DNA of 28,306 nt from a virus. The translations under genes were made by a program, and so were the position numbers. Shown here one piece after another: positions 1 through 4,835 of this stretch (positions are counted from its first letter, which is position 1; each line of letters opens with the position of its first letter). Where the stretch lies: positions 1 to 28,306 of the IMG/VR virus record IMGVR_UViG_3300043429_000737. One strand, written 5' to 3'. Below the pieces are notes generated by a model. That model did no database searches and was not told the origin of the DNA. It was given only the letters and a program-made list of their open reading frames with translations.

Positions 1-263
1 TCATTTTGGTTCATAGTCATATTTTTATTTCAATTTGGTAGACTTCAAAAGTTTTATATTGAGTAATGAATCCCAATCCAATTAATTCTTGAATTGTTGA
101 TTTAACATCTTCTTCATTGATACCAGTAGTTTCTGATATCTGTTTTGTTTTGAGTTCACCAGTCCATTCGAAACCGTTGTGCTCAGCGTTGAAGTCACAT
201 TTCTTTTTCATCAATGTAAGAATAGCTCCTTTATTCTTTCCATATTTGATTTCTAATTCATTC
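1..263. repeat. Terminal direct repeat, left copy
   Basis: These bases are repeated at 28044-28306 with an offset of 28043. Only two differences are visible: A at 128 against G at 28171, and A at 242 against G at 28285. Both fall in third codon positions of the minus-strand gene at 17-265 and are synonymous (Thr and Tyr). The repeat means the sequence closes into a circle of about 28,043 bp. Bases 1-20 hold only the first codons of the gene whose complete copy lies at 27827-28063. This fits an assembly overlap of a circular or circularly permuted genome better than a functional terminal repeat, because functional repeats are normally identical. Confidence 0.95.
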
Positions 264-265
264 AT
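17..265 (-). CDS. Small early protein, probable winged-helix-like fold
   Basis: The gene encodes 82 residues of unknown function. The pattern is a helical segment followed by a stretch around residues 40-75 (KQISETTGINEEDV, then IQELIGLGFI). This resembles the recognition part of a small winged-helix or MarR-type domain: a helix, a turn and a second helix, followed by a hydrophobic strand near the C-terminus. DNA binding is therefore possible but unproven. The ATG at 265 overlaps the end of the upstream gene by 8 bp, and its TGA stop overlaps the next start as ATGA, so it is translationally coupled in an operon that continues across the circular junction. A second copy, lacking two bases of its start codon, lies at 28060-28306. 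Confidence 0.75.
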   Translation of the reverse strand: MNELEIKYGKNKGAILTLMKKKCDFNAEHNGFEWTGELKTKQISETTGINEEDVKSTIQELIGLGFITQYKTFEVYQIEIKI

Positions 266-503
266 CTATTTCAACTGTTTGATGTTTCCAACCCATTCTT
301 AATTGATTAATATTGGTTAATTGAGATGTGTAATTCATAAAATTATTCCATTCACCAGCACAAGAATAAACAACTCTAATTGCAGTATTTGTGTGCTCAG
401 GAATTTCTTTAACCATTCCATTCTCATATTGAGATTCATCACATCCTTCAAATGGAATGTAGTGCACCCTATCACCAATTTTTAACTTTGATATATCAAT
501 CAT
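258..503 (-). CDS. Conserved small phage protein, early operon
   Basis: The gene encodes 81 residues. The N-terminus (DISKLKIGDRVHYIPFEG) and the centre (ENGMVKEIPEHTNTAIRVVY, then AGEWNNFMNYTSQLTN) look like a small beta-barrel of SH3 or KOW type. I recognise this as a family of short phage hypothetical proteins with no established function. It overlaps the upstream gene (ending at 496) by 8 bp and the downstream gene (starting at 265) by 8 bp, so the three are probably translated in a coupled fashion. The role is unknown. A nucleic-acid or host-protein binding role would fit the fold guess, but that is inference. Confidence 0.8.
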   Translation of the reverse strand: MIDISKLKIGDRVHYIPFEGCDESQYENGMVKEIPEHTNTAIRVVYSCAGEWNNFMNYTSQLTNINQLRMGWKHQTVEIDE

Positions 504-726
504 AATATTCGTTTATTAATTCTTTTAGTAGAGCATCTTGTTCAATCTTTGAATTGAATCTAGCAACCATAGCTTCCTTTCCTTGTTGGAGGAATACATT
601 TACGGTGTGTTGACCATATTGCAAAATATTTGCAATGGTTTGTTTGATTTCATACTTGTCCAAATTGTTTGGCTCGCCAGCCACATTGAACAACATTTCT
701 TCTAGTGTTTGGTTGGTGTTTTCCAT
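496..726 (-). CDS. Small acidic helical early protein
   Basis: The gene encodes about 76 residues from the ATG at 726 (MENTNQTLEEML). An upstream in-frame ATG at 762 would add 12 residues. I prefer 726 because a near-perfect Bacteroidetes promoter at 732-763 lies over that extension and would start transcription at about the ATG. The protein is predicted to be mostly helical, with a central stretch (KQTIANILQYGQHTVNVFLQ), and has no recognised family. Its position just after the replication initiator is where lambda-like phages carry a helicase loader, but it is too short and lacks a Walker motif, so that role is not supported. Confidence 0.75.
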   Translation of the reverse strand: MENTNQTLEEMLFNVAGEPNNLDKYEIKQTIANILQYGQHTVNVFLQQGKEAMVARFNSKIEQDALLKELINEYYD

Positions 727-731
727 ATATA

Positions 732-763
732 CAAATTTATAAAATTTATCTGCAAATTCCAAA
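732..763 (-). promoter_or_regulatory. Bacteroidetes-type promoter, minus strand
   Basis: On the minus strand the -33 element TTTG (plus 760-763) is followed by a 20-base spacer and the -7 element TAAATTTG (plus 732-739), matching TTTG-N19..21-TAnnTTTG. The expected transcription start is about 725-728, which coincides with the ATG at 726. The message would be leaderless or nearly so. It would allow the small early genes to be transcribed separately from the replication gene upstream. Confidence 0.7.
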
Positions 764-783
764 TTTTACATATTAGTAGAATT

Positions 784-1521
784 TCATTTTACATATTGCA
801 CCAGTAATTCTGGTAATTCTTCCGTTGGATAATCCTTTGTTATATCAATATCCCTATGCCAAATAAATAATTCTATTTGTTCTGGCTTAATACAATCTAA
901 TTTTGTTTTATTGATAATTGCATTATAATCAGAATTATCAATGCTCGCAAACAAATATTCTCTTTGCTCAAATTCTGTTTTGTAATACGTTGAGAAATCT
1001 TTCAATATTTGCTCTTTAATCTTTTTTTTCAAATCCCATCCTTTTACAACCGCCCCAGTATTATGGTGCAATATTTCTTTAATTTGGTTATTTAATTCGT
1101 TATTTGATTGGTTAGCTAATTTTTTATTTAATGAAGGGTATATAATTGCGCCAACTACACCGACCATCGACTGTTCGGTATTCCGACCATTATCAGTCGG
1201 TACATCGACCATGGTAGTCGGTACATCGACCACATTGGTCGGTATTTCGACCATCCTTAACGGAATGATGATTCTTCGTTTACTGTTAATTTCTTTGGTT
1301 TCAATGTAACCTTTTTCTCTCAATGAATTAATTCTATCAATTGCAGTGGTTCTACTTACACCCATTCTTGATGCCATTTTTCCATATGACATGTACATTT
1401 CTTTTTTATTATTATGAAATGAATATATCAATGCAAGGGTTATTTTTTCACCAGCATTCAATTGTTTATTTTCAAGAATGTCATATGACATTTTAAGGAA
1501 CTGTTCTGTTTCGTTTTTCAT
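784..1521 (-). CDS. Winged-helix replication initiator protein
   Basis: The gene encodes 245 residues. Residues 20-80 form a winged-helix domain of the HTH_36 type (LNAGEKITLALIYSFHNNKK, then MASRMGVSRTTAIDRINSLR and EKGYIETK). This domain is common at the N-terminus of phage and plasmid replication initiators. The middle, residues about 90-118, is a set of heptads of the form V-(D/E)-(V/I)-P-T-x-x, encoded by 21-bp iterons. It is followed by an Asn-rich low-complexity linker (132-145) over AT-rich DNA and then a helical C-terminal domain of unknown fold. The layout mirrors lambda gpO, whose gene contains its own origin. I infer that the protein binds the internal iterons and recruits host replication proteins. 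No helicase or polymerase is encoded nearby. Confidence 0.75.
   Translation of the reverse strand: MKNETEQFLKMSYDILENKQLNAGEKITLALIYSFHNNKKEMYMSYGKMASRMGVSRTTAIDRINSLREKGYIETKEINSKRRIIIPLRMVEIPTNVVDVPTTMVDVPTDNGRNTEQSMVGVVGAIIYPSLNKKLANQSNNELNNQIKEILHHNTGAVVKGWDLKKKIKEQILKDFSTYYKTEFEQREYLFASIDNSDYNAIINKTKLDCIKPEQIELFIWHRDIDITKDYPTEELPELLVQYVK
1074..1145. other. AT-rich stretch next to iterons, candidate unwinding element
   Basis: This stretch inside the initiator gene is very AT-rich and encodes the low-complexity Asn/Leu linker. It directly adjoins the iteron array at 1158-1256. In lambda-type origins the iterons sit beside such an AT-rich block, where the duplex opens. The assignment is by position and composition only. 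Confidence 0.5.
1158..1256. repeat. 21-bp iterons inside the replication gene, candidate origin
   Basis: Four copies of TCGGTAnnnCGACCA start at 1175, 1197, 1218 and 1239, giving periods of 22, 21 and 21 bp. A degenerate half copy (ACCGACCATCGACTG) lies at about 1159-1173. The best copies read GTCGGTACATCGAC, an imperfect palindrome GTCG-N6-CGAC. The GC-rich array is unlike its AT-rich surroundings and is read as heptads in the initiator protein. Iterons inside the initiator gene are the hallmark of lambda-like replication origins. This is the best origin candidate in the window. Confidence 0.75.
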
Positions 1522-1523
1522 TT

Positions 1524-1748
1524 TTATATTCTTTTATACGGATTATATGATTGTTCCTTCAACGTAGCTTTCAAGAATTTCCATTGCCTGAATGTTATTC
1601 TTCCATTATTATTAATATCTTTGATAACCGCAGTAACTTTTTCATCGCCCTCAATTTGTTTGCATTGAGATAGTAATGACATCAAGTCTTCCGATGTTTG
1701 CTCATCGAATACTGTTTCAAGATTCTTTAATTCAATTCTGTTCGCCAT
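1524..1748 (-). CDS. Small protein at head of the replication operon
   Basis: The gene encodes 74 residues (starting MANRIELKNLETVFDEQT, ending SYNPYKRI) and is not recognised. The central part (GDEKVTAVIKDINNNGRITF) is charged and may form short strands and helices. It is the first gene of the minus-strand early operon, two bases before the replication initiator, and sits behind two overlapping promoters. A regulatory role at the divergent promoter region would fit, but nothing in the sequence proves it. Confidence 0.75.
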   Translation of the reverse strand: MANRIELKNLETVFDEQTSEDLMSLLSQCKQIEGDEKVTAVIKDINNNGRITFRQWKFLKATLKEQSYNPYKRI

Positions 1749-1752
1749 GATA

Positions 1753-1785
1753 CAAAGTTATTTATTTTCCTATAAATATTACAAA
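1753..1785 (-). promoter_or_regulatory. Proximal early promoter, minus strand
   Basis: On the minus strand TTTG (plus 1782-1785), a 21-base spacer and TAACTTTG (plus 1753-1760) match the Bacteroidetes promoter consensus. Only four bases separate the -7 element from the ATG at 1748. A transcript from here would be leaderless or would start inside the start codon, so the distal promoter may be the productive one. Confidence 0.6.
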
Positions 1786-1812
1786 TATACATAAAGATTT
1801 GGATTTTCCAAA
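1782..1812 (-). promoter_or_regulatory. Distal early promoter, minus strand
   Basis: On the minus strand TTTG (plus 1809-1812), a 19-base spacer and TATATTTG (plus 1782-1789) form a second consensus promoter. Its -7 element shares the TTTG that serves as the -33 element of the proximal promoter. The predicted start near 1776 would give a leader of about 28 bases for the gene at 1748. Confidence 0.65.
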
Positions 1813-1828
1813 TTTATTTGTATATTTA
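1798..1828 (+). promoter_or_regulatory. Divergent plus-strand promoter, one mismatch
   Basis: TTTG at 1798-1801, a 19-base spacer and TATATTTA at 1821-1828 match the same consensus except for the last base (A instead of G). The predicted start is at about 1834, exactly the ATG of the plus-strand gene, so this message would also be leaderless. It overlaps the minus-strand early promoters, so one regulator could switch both directions. Confidence 0.45.
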
Positions 1829-1833
1829 TTAGT

Positions 1834-2169
1834 ATGGCGGGAAAAAAGAAATTTGAAGACCTACTCTCACGCAGGATTATGGGTGAGAATGGTTGGATGT
1901 TCTTCTGTAGGTTATGTGGGAAATACCAACCTGAAGAACAATTTTACAAAAAGAAAGGTGGCAAATGGGGATTAGACTCCAAATGCAAAATACATTATCA
2001 TCGTAAAGATAAAGATGAGGACCCTGAGATGGACTATCTCAAACTCGACCCAATCAGGGAAGAGGATTTCAAGAATACCGCAGAACTATTATGTTCATTA
2101 GGATATAAATTTGATAACGGTATATCAATTCATAAACAATTCTGTAAAAAACACAATTTACCATGCTAG
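1834..2169 (+). CDS. Small zinc-finger-type protein
   Basis: The gene encodes 111 residues. Residues 25-65 contain CRLCGKYQPEEQFYKKKGG followed by a Cys and a His-rich turn (SKCKIHYHRKD). This resembles the zinc-binding core of endonuclease VII-like and related phage zinc-finger proteins, which normally read CxxC...F...KG...SxCK. The C-terminal part (ELLCSLGYKF, then HKQFCKKHNL) is helical with further Cys and His. The key catalytic residues of a nuclease cannot be assigned, so DNA binding is as likely as cleavage. It is divergent from the early operon, and its stop overlaps the start of the next gene by 7 bp. Confidence 0.7.
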   Translation: MAGKKKFEDLLSRRIMGENGWMFFCRLCGKYQPEEQFYKKKGGKWGLDSKCKIHYHRKDKDEDPEMDYLKLDPIREEDFKNTAELLCSLGYKFDNGISIHKQFCKKHNLPC

Positions 2170-2576
2170 GAGCACACAAACTCAAAATCGAACAAGTAAA
2201 AGAAATAAAGAAACTATTTGTTCAAAATCTAAAGGATTCAGAAATCGCCAAGATGTATGGGGTCAGTAGACCATTAATCAATATGATTCGAAACGGTAAT
2301 CGATGGCCTGAAGAAAAGGAAAAGGTTAAATCTCAAATTGAAGAAGTAGAAGAACTCGGATATATTTGTGAAAGGGTAACCATCAATTCAAATATGATGT
2401 ATGACATTGAATCAAGAATATGTCCTATAATCACTCCAAATGGAAAATTGTACATAATCCTACACTATCTGCAAGATAGGTTAACCAGTGAAAGATTTAG
2501 TGGGCTATTCAACGAAATACCAACTGACACTGATTTACAAATCAATCACGACAAGTTCAAAAATAAGATTTGGTAA
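2163..2576 (+). CDS. HTH protein of the phage-endonuclease-associated type
   Basis: The gene encodes 137 residues. Residues 6-50 form a helix-turn-helix (KLKIEQVKEIKKLF, then DSEIAKMYGVSRPLINMIRN and G-R-W) of the kind seen beside or within phage HNH endonucleases and small regulators. The rest, residues 60-137, is unassigned. It reads through a segment IICPNGKLY-like (positions about 88-100) and ends in a basic tail. The start ATG overlaps the tail of the zinc-finger gene, so the two are coupled. A perfect promoter for the following non-coding RNA begins within its last codons. Confidence 0.7.
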   Translation: MLGAHKLKIEQVKEIKKLFVQNLKDSEIAKMYGVSRPLINMIRNGNRWPEEKEKVKSQIEEVEELGYICERVTINSNMMYDIESRICPIITPNGKLYIILHYLQDRLTSERFSGLFNEIPTDTDLQINHDKFKNKIW

Positions 2577-2600
2577 TTACCAAATTATGTATTATCTTTG
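2569..2600 (+). promoter_or_regulatory. Perfect promoter facing a non-coding region, plus strand
   Basis: TTTG at 2569-2572, a 20-base spacer and TATCTTTG at 2593-2600 match the Bacteroidetes consensus exactly. The predicted start is about 2605-2607. No open frame follows until 2868. The -33 element overlaps the last codons of the upstream gene. Confidence 0.7.
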
Positions 2601-2605
2601 AATCA

Positions 2606-2724
2606 TAACCGAACCACAAAAAACCACGAAGCTCCAACAGTGGTTTCTATCTCCCCCTTTTAGTTTATCCATATTTTTTTACTGTCCGTAGGGGGGGATA
2701 GTTTTGCTTCTAAATTTTTTTTTG
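2606..2724 (+). ncRNA. Candidate structured small RNA, about 115 nt
   Basis: This interval begins at the start predicted from the promoter at 2569-2600. It contains two back-to-back hairpins. The first has a perfect 7-bp stem (AAACCAC 2621-2627 with GTGGTTT 2640-2646) and a 12-base loop. The second has an 11-bp stem (2647-2657 with 2691-2701), including one U.G wobble valid only on the plus strand, and a 33-base loop. It ends in a T-rich tail with a T run at 2715-2723. No credible reading frame is present. A discrete small RNA is inferred; expression is not shown. Confidence 0.6.
2647..2723 (+). terminator. Intrinsic terminator ending the small RNA
   Basis: The stem CTATCTCCCCC (2647-2657) pairs with GGGGGGGATAG (2691-2701), followed by T-rich sequence with nine T at 2715-2723. 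The G.U pair and the T tail both point to the plus strand. The 33-base loop is long for a simple terminator. The loop sequence TATCC (2666-2670) could compete for GGATA (2696-2700), so an alternative fold exists. Confidence 0.6.
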
Positions 2725-2763
2725 TATATTTAATATTAGAAATTAATATCTCTTTATTTCTTT

Positions 2764-2822
2764 ACCCGGCTCCTTACCCATTATTACTATTCGCCATTTT
2801 ATAACAGGAGCCGGGTTTTTTA
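2764..2822 (+). terminator. GC-rich hairpin with T run, plus strand
   Basis: ACCCGGCTCC (2764-2773) pairs perfectly with GGAGCCGGGT (2807-2816), with a 33-base loop and a T run immediately after. It is GC-rich in an AT-rich setting. It lies 46 bases before the HNH gene, so it either ends leftover transcription from upstream or acts as an attenuator for that gene. Confidence 0.7.
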
Positions 2823-2867
2823 TGCATCGTACTTTTTATTTTTAATATTTATTTATATATTTTGATT

Positions 2868-3317
2868 ATGAAAAGATTTAGAGATACAAATTATTACGTT
2901 ACCACAGATGGTCGTGTATTCAATAAAAACAGAGTTCAGAAGAAAGTTCAGAACGTAAATGACTATCCTCAGATGATGTTGTACATCAAAAAGAAATATA
3001 CGTTCCATTACGTTCATAGATTGGTTGCTGAGGTTTACTTACCTAATCCAAACAACTACGAATATGTAAAACATAAGGATGGTAATCGTTGGAACAACAA
3101 TATATCAAATCTTGAATGGGACCCAAATAGAGAACGTGGAAATGTAACCAATTTCAGAGATGATATCAAAATGGAAACCGTTCTTGCAATACGAGAGAAA
3201 TATAGTAAAGGAGAGAAACAACAAGTCCTTGCAGATGAGTATGGTTTGTCCCAAGCTTATGTATCCAATTTGGTGAATAATAAGTTTAGGAATAAAATAA
3301 AAAATCCCACCGAATAA
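2868..3317 (+). CDS. HNH endonuclease with C-terminal HTH
   Basis: The gene encodes 149 residues from the ATG at 2868. A TTG at 2862 would add two residues and is less likely. The N-terminal part (YYVTTDGRVFNK) is the strand-rich NUMOD4-like start of many phage homing-type HNH proteins. The HNH_3 core follows at about residues 45-85: VHRLVAEVYLPNP, KHKDGNRWNNNISNLEW. It holds the expected His and the Asn-rich second half of the motif, with the final His position replaced by Asn. Residues 105-140 are an HTH (LADEYGLSQAYVSNLVNNK). Such genes are often selfish homing elements, and this one is free-standing. Its last codons form part of a terminator hairpin. Confidence 0.85.
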   Translation: MKRFRDTNYYVTTDGRVFNKNRVQKKVQNVNDYPQMMLYIKKKYTFHYVHRLVAEVYLPNPNNYEYVKHKDGNRWNNNISNLEWDPNRERGNVTNFRDDIKMETVLAIREKYSKGEKQQVLADEYGLSQAYVSNLVNNKFRNKIKNPTE

Positions 3318-3326
3318 GTGGGATTT
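3302..3326. terminator. Bidirectional terminator between convergent genes
   Basis: AAATCCCAC (3302-3310) pairs with GTGGGATTT (3318-3326) around a 7-base loop, flanked by A-rich sequence on the left and T-rich sequence on the right. It can therefore act in both directions, for the plus-strand HNH gene ending at 3317 and the minus-strand gene ending at 3331. The same stem recurs at 3857-3880. Confidence 0.8.
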
Positions 3327-3330
3327 AATT

Positions 3331-3774
3331 TTATATTTTAACTGTTGTCTTTCGAAAGACTACAAGTAGAATACCTAACAGAAATCCTATTGAAATCGGT
3401 AGAACACCATATTTGAATGTTACTGAATTTCGAAATACTTTAATACTTCTAATCATTTTTTCGAAAGATGATTCGTTTTCTAATTCGTAGTAATATTCCA
3501 ACATATCCAAATCCGCTTTTCTGTCTACTTCAATTACTTCCAAATCTACTTTTTTAGATTCAGTATAATCAATAGTTCTCCAACCAGAACTATATTCTTT
3601 GATTACTTCCTCTTTTTTAGAATCGTAATACTGATTCAATTCCTTTTTGTGGAGTTGATAAGATTTCTCATCAAAGTTATTCCAATCATACTCAGGCTTC
3701 ATCATTTGAGCCATTGACGTGGTTGTTACCAAGGTAAACAACAAACTTGCAAATACTGTTTTCATGTCTTTCAT
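3331..3774 (-). CDS. Secreted or membrane-anchored protein, candidate moron
   Basis: The gene encodes 147 residues from the ATG at 3774; another ATG at 3765 is also possible. A TTG at 3792 would extend the frame but lies inside the promoter, so it is rejected. Residues 4-23 are a signal peptide (KTVFASLLFTLVTTTSMAQ), with the SMAQ end common in Bacteroidetes. Residues 30-105 are highly charged and probably helical (EVIEVDRKADLDMLEYYY). Residues about 120-141 are a transmembrane segment (VLPISIGFLLGILLVVF) with a basic tail. The protein would cross the envelope or lie in the periplasm with a C-terminal anchor. No family is recognised. Its own promoter and flanking identical terminators suggest an independently expressed moron gene, perhaps for exclusion or lysis. 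Confidence 0.75.
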   Translation of the reverse strand: MKDMKTVFASLLFTLVTTTSMAQMMKPEYDWNNFDEKSYQLHKKELNQYYDSKKEEVIKEYSSGWRTIDYTESKKVDLEVIEVDRKADLDMLEYYYELENESSFEKMIRSIKVFRNSVTFKYGVLPISIGFLLGILLVVFRKTTVKI

Positions 3775-3789
3775 TTTTAAATTGATATA

Positions 3790-3822
3790 CAAAGATATTC
3801 TAAAAAATTTGAGATATCCAAA
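3790..3822 (-). promoter_or_regulatory. Promoter of the candidate moron, minus strand
   Basis: On the minus strand TTTG (plus 3819-3822), a 21-base spacer and TATCTTTG (plus 3790-3797) match the consensus exactly. The predicted start is near 3784, giving a leader of about 10 bases before the ATG at 3774. It lies downstream of the terminator at 3857-3880, so this gene is isolated from late transcription. Confidence 0.7.
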
Positions 3823-3856
3823 CTTTTTGAAATATTTTTTGCCAGACTAAAATAAA

Positions 3857-3880
3857 AAATCCCACCGAGTAGTGGGATTT
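3857..3880 (-). terminator. Terminator of the late operon
   Basis: AAATCCCAC (3857-3865) pairs with GTGGGATTT (3872-3880) around a 6-base loop. On the minus strand it is followed by a T-rich run. It closes the late block after the gene ending at 3911. Its stem and flanks are nearly identical to the hairpin at 3302-3326. Confidence 0.8.
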
Positions 3881-3910
3881 AATATTCATAGATTAGTTTG
3901 TGTAGGATTG

Positions 3911-4186
3911 TCAAGCTGACAACTGTTTTTTCAGTTCCTTGTTTTCTGTTTCCAAACGTAGAACATGATTCTCCAATTCGTCAATTCTCTTGACCATGGA
4001 TTTCATTTCTTCTTTCAATTGTTGGATTTCTAACTTTTGAGCTGTGGCAGTTTCTTTCCACATTTCCAAAACAGCTTGTGCGTTTTGTACTTCAATGGAT
4101 TGTTTTGTAAAACGACCACTTGTAACCCATCCAACAATTCCCGCGATTACAGCGGTGACTATTTCTGATACTGGTAAATTCTGCAT
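3911..4186 (-). CDS. Membrane and coiled-coil protein, possible holin or spanin
   Basis: The gene encodes 91 residues. Residues 7-23 form one hydrophobic segment (EIVTAVIAGIVGWVTS). The remainder, from about residue 45 to 88, is a strong heptad coiled coil (KLEIQQLKEEMKSMVKRIDE, then LENHVLRLETENKELKKQL). One N-terminal membrane helix with a coiled coil is the form of an inner-membrane spanin or a small class III-like holin. It is the last gene of the late block, directly after the head-tail connector, which is a usual place for lysis genes. No endolysin partner is recognisable nearby, so the lysis assignment is tentative. Confidence 0.75.
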   Translation of the reverse strand: MQNLPVSEIVTAVIAGIVGWVTSGRFTKQSIEVQNAQAVLEMWKETATAQKLEIQQLKEEMKSMVKRIDELENHVLRLETENKELKKQLSA

Positions 4187-4189
4187 AGA

Positions 4190-4834
4190 TTAAGAATGTG
4201 TTCCTGGCGAATTGTTTGGGGAACCATACCACTGAGGGAATGGACTATCTGCACATAAAGGACTTGTACAACCATATCTCACACCTTTTCTGTTCCAATA
4301 GAAACCAGCACCTGGTAAAGTGATTGGTGATTGGAATGGAGCTTGAGGTATTGGAGGTAATTGACCTTCGTTAAGATTCCCGTTATTGTATTCAGGATAC
4401 AAACCTGATTTGAATATTAAATGTCTTCTCAACAAATTATCTTGAAACTGAGCATCTTGTTTTGCTTGAGTTTTAATGTGCAAGAATAATTTGAAATCAA
4501 TTGGGTTACCTTGTTCTGAACGATTCTGAACGGTACCAACTGACATAAGTTTTGCCATGAAGTTATCCACGGCTCTATACAAAGCATAACCAACCAAAGC
4601 CGGTTGGATATATTTGTCTAATAAGTTTTTATAGTTTGCGTTGGATGGACTTGAGATGGTACCATCATCAACAGCATCGATGATATATTGATATAGATTT
4701 GTACCAAGGGATTCTTGAATCTCAATATTCTGAGAAACCATGATTGCATATCTCAATTCATCACTCTGCACATTCTCATTGATATAAGAATATGTTTTTA
4801 ATAATTCCTCTGATATAAGTAAAACGTTGTTCAT
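4190..4834 (-). CDS. Head-tail connector protein, DUF6712-like
   Basis: The gene encodes 214 residues. Residues 4-45 (LLISEELLKTYSYINENVQS, then LRYAIMVSQNIEIQESLG) and the following helical part (YKNLLDKYIQPALVGYALYR) match the pattern of the head-completion or adaptor proteins of Bacteroidetes phages. Those proteins are helical bundles that sit under the portal. The C-terminal 50 residues are Pro, Gly and Asn-rich and end in a Cys-containing tail, an addition not typical of the family. It lies immediately after the portal gene (one-base gap), which supports a connector role. The family assignment is from memory of the sequence pattern. Confidence 0.7.
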   Translation of the reverse strand: MNNVLLISEELLKTYSYINENVQSDELRYAIMVSQNIEIQESLGTNLYQYIIDAVDDGTISSPSNANYKNLLDKYIQPALVGYALYRAVDNFMAKLMSVGTVQNRSEQGNPIDFKLFLHIKTQAKQDAQFQDNLLRRHLIFKSGLYPEYNNGNLNEGQLPPIPQAPFQSPITLPGAGFYWNRKGVRYGCTSPLCADSPFPQWYGSPNNSPGTHS

Positions 4835-4835
4835 A

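Noticed and set aside
2724-2760. A second promoter downstream of the small RNA
   Set aside because: A TTTG is present at 2721-2724 but no TAnnTTTG follows at 19-21 bases.
3790-3792. TTG at 3792 as start of the signal-peptide protein
   Set aside because: The TTG is part of the TATCTTTG promoter element. The ATG at 3774 (or 3765) gives a proper signal peptide.
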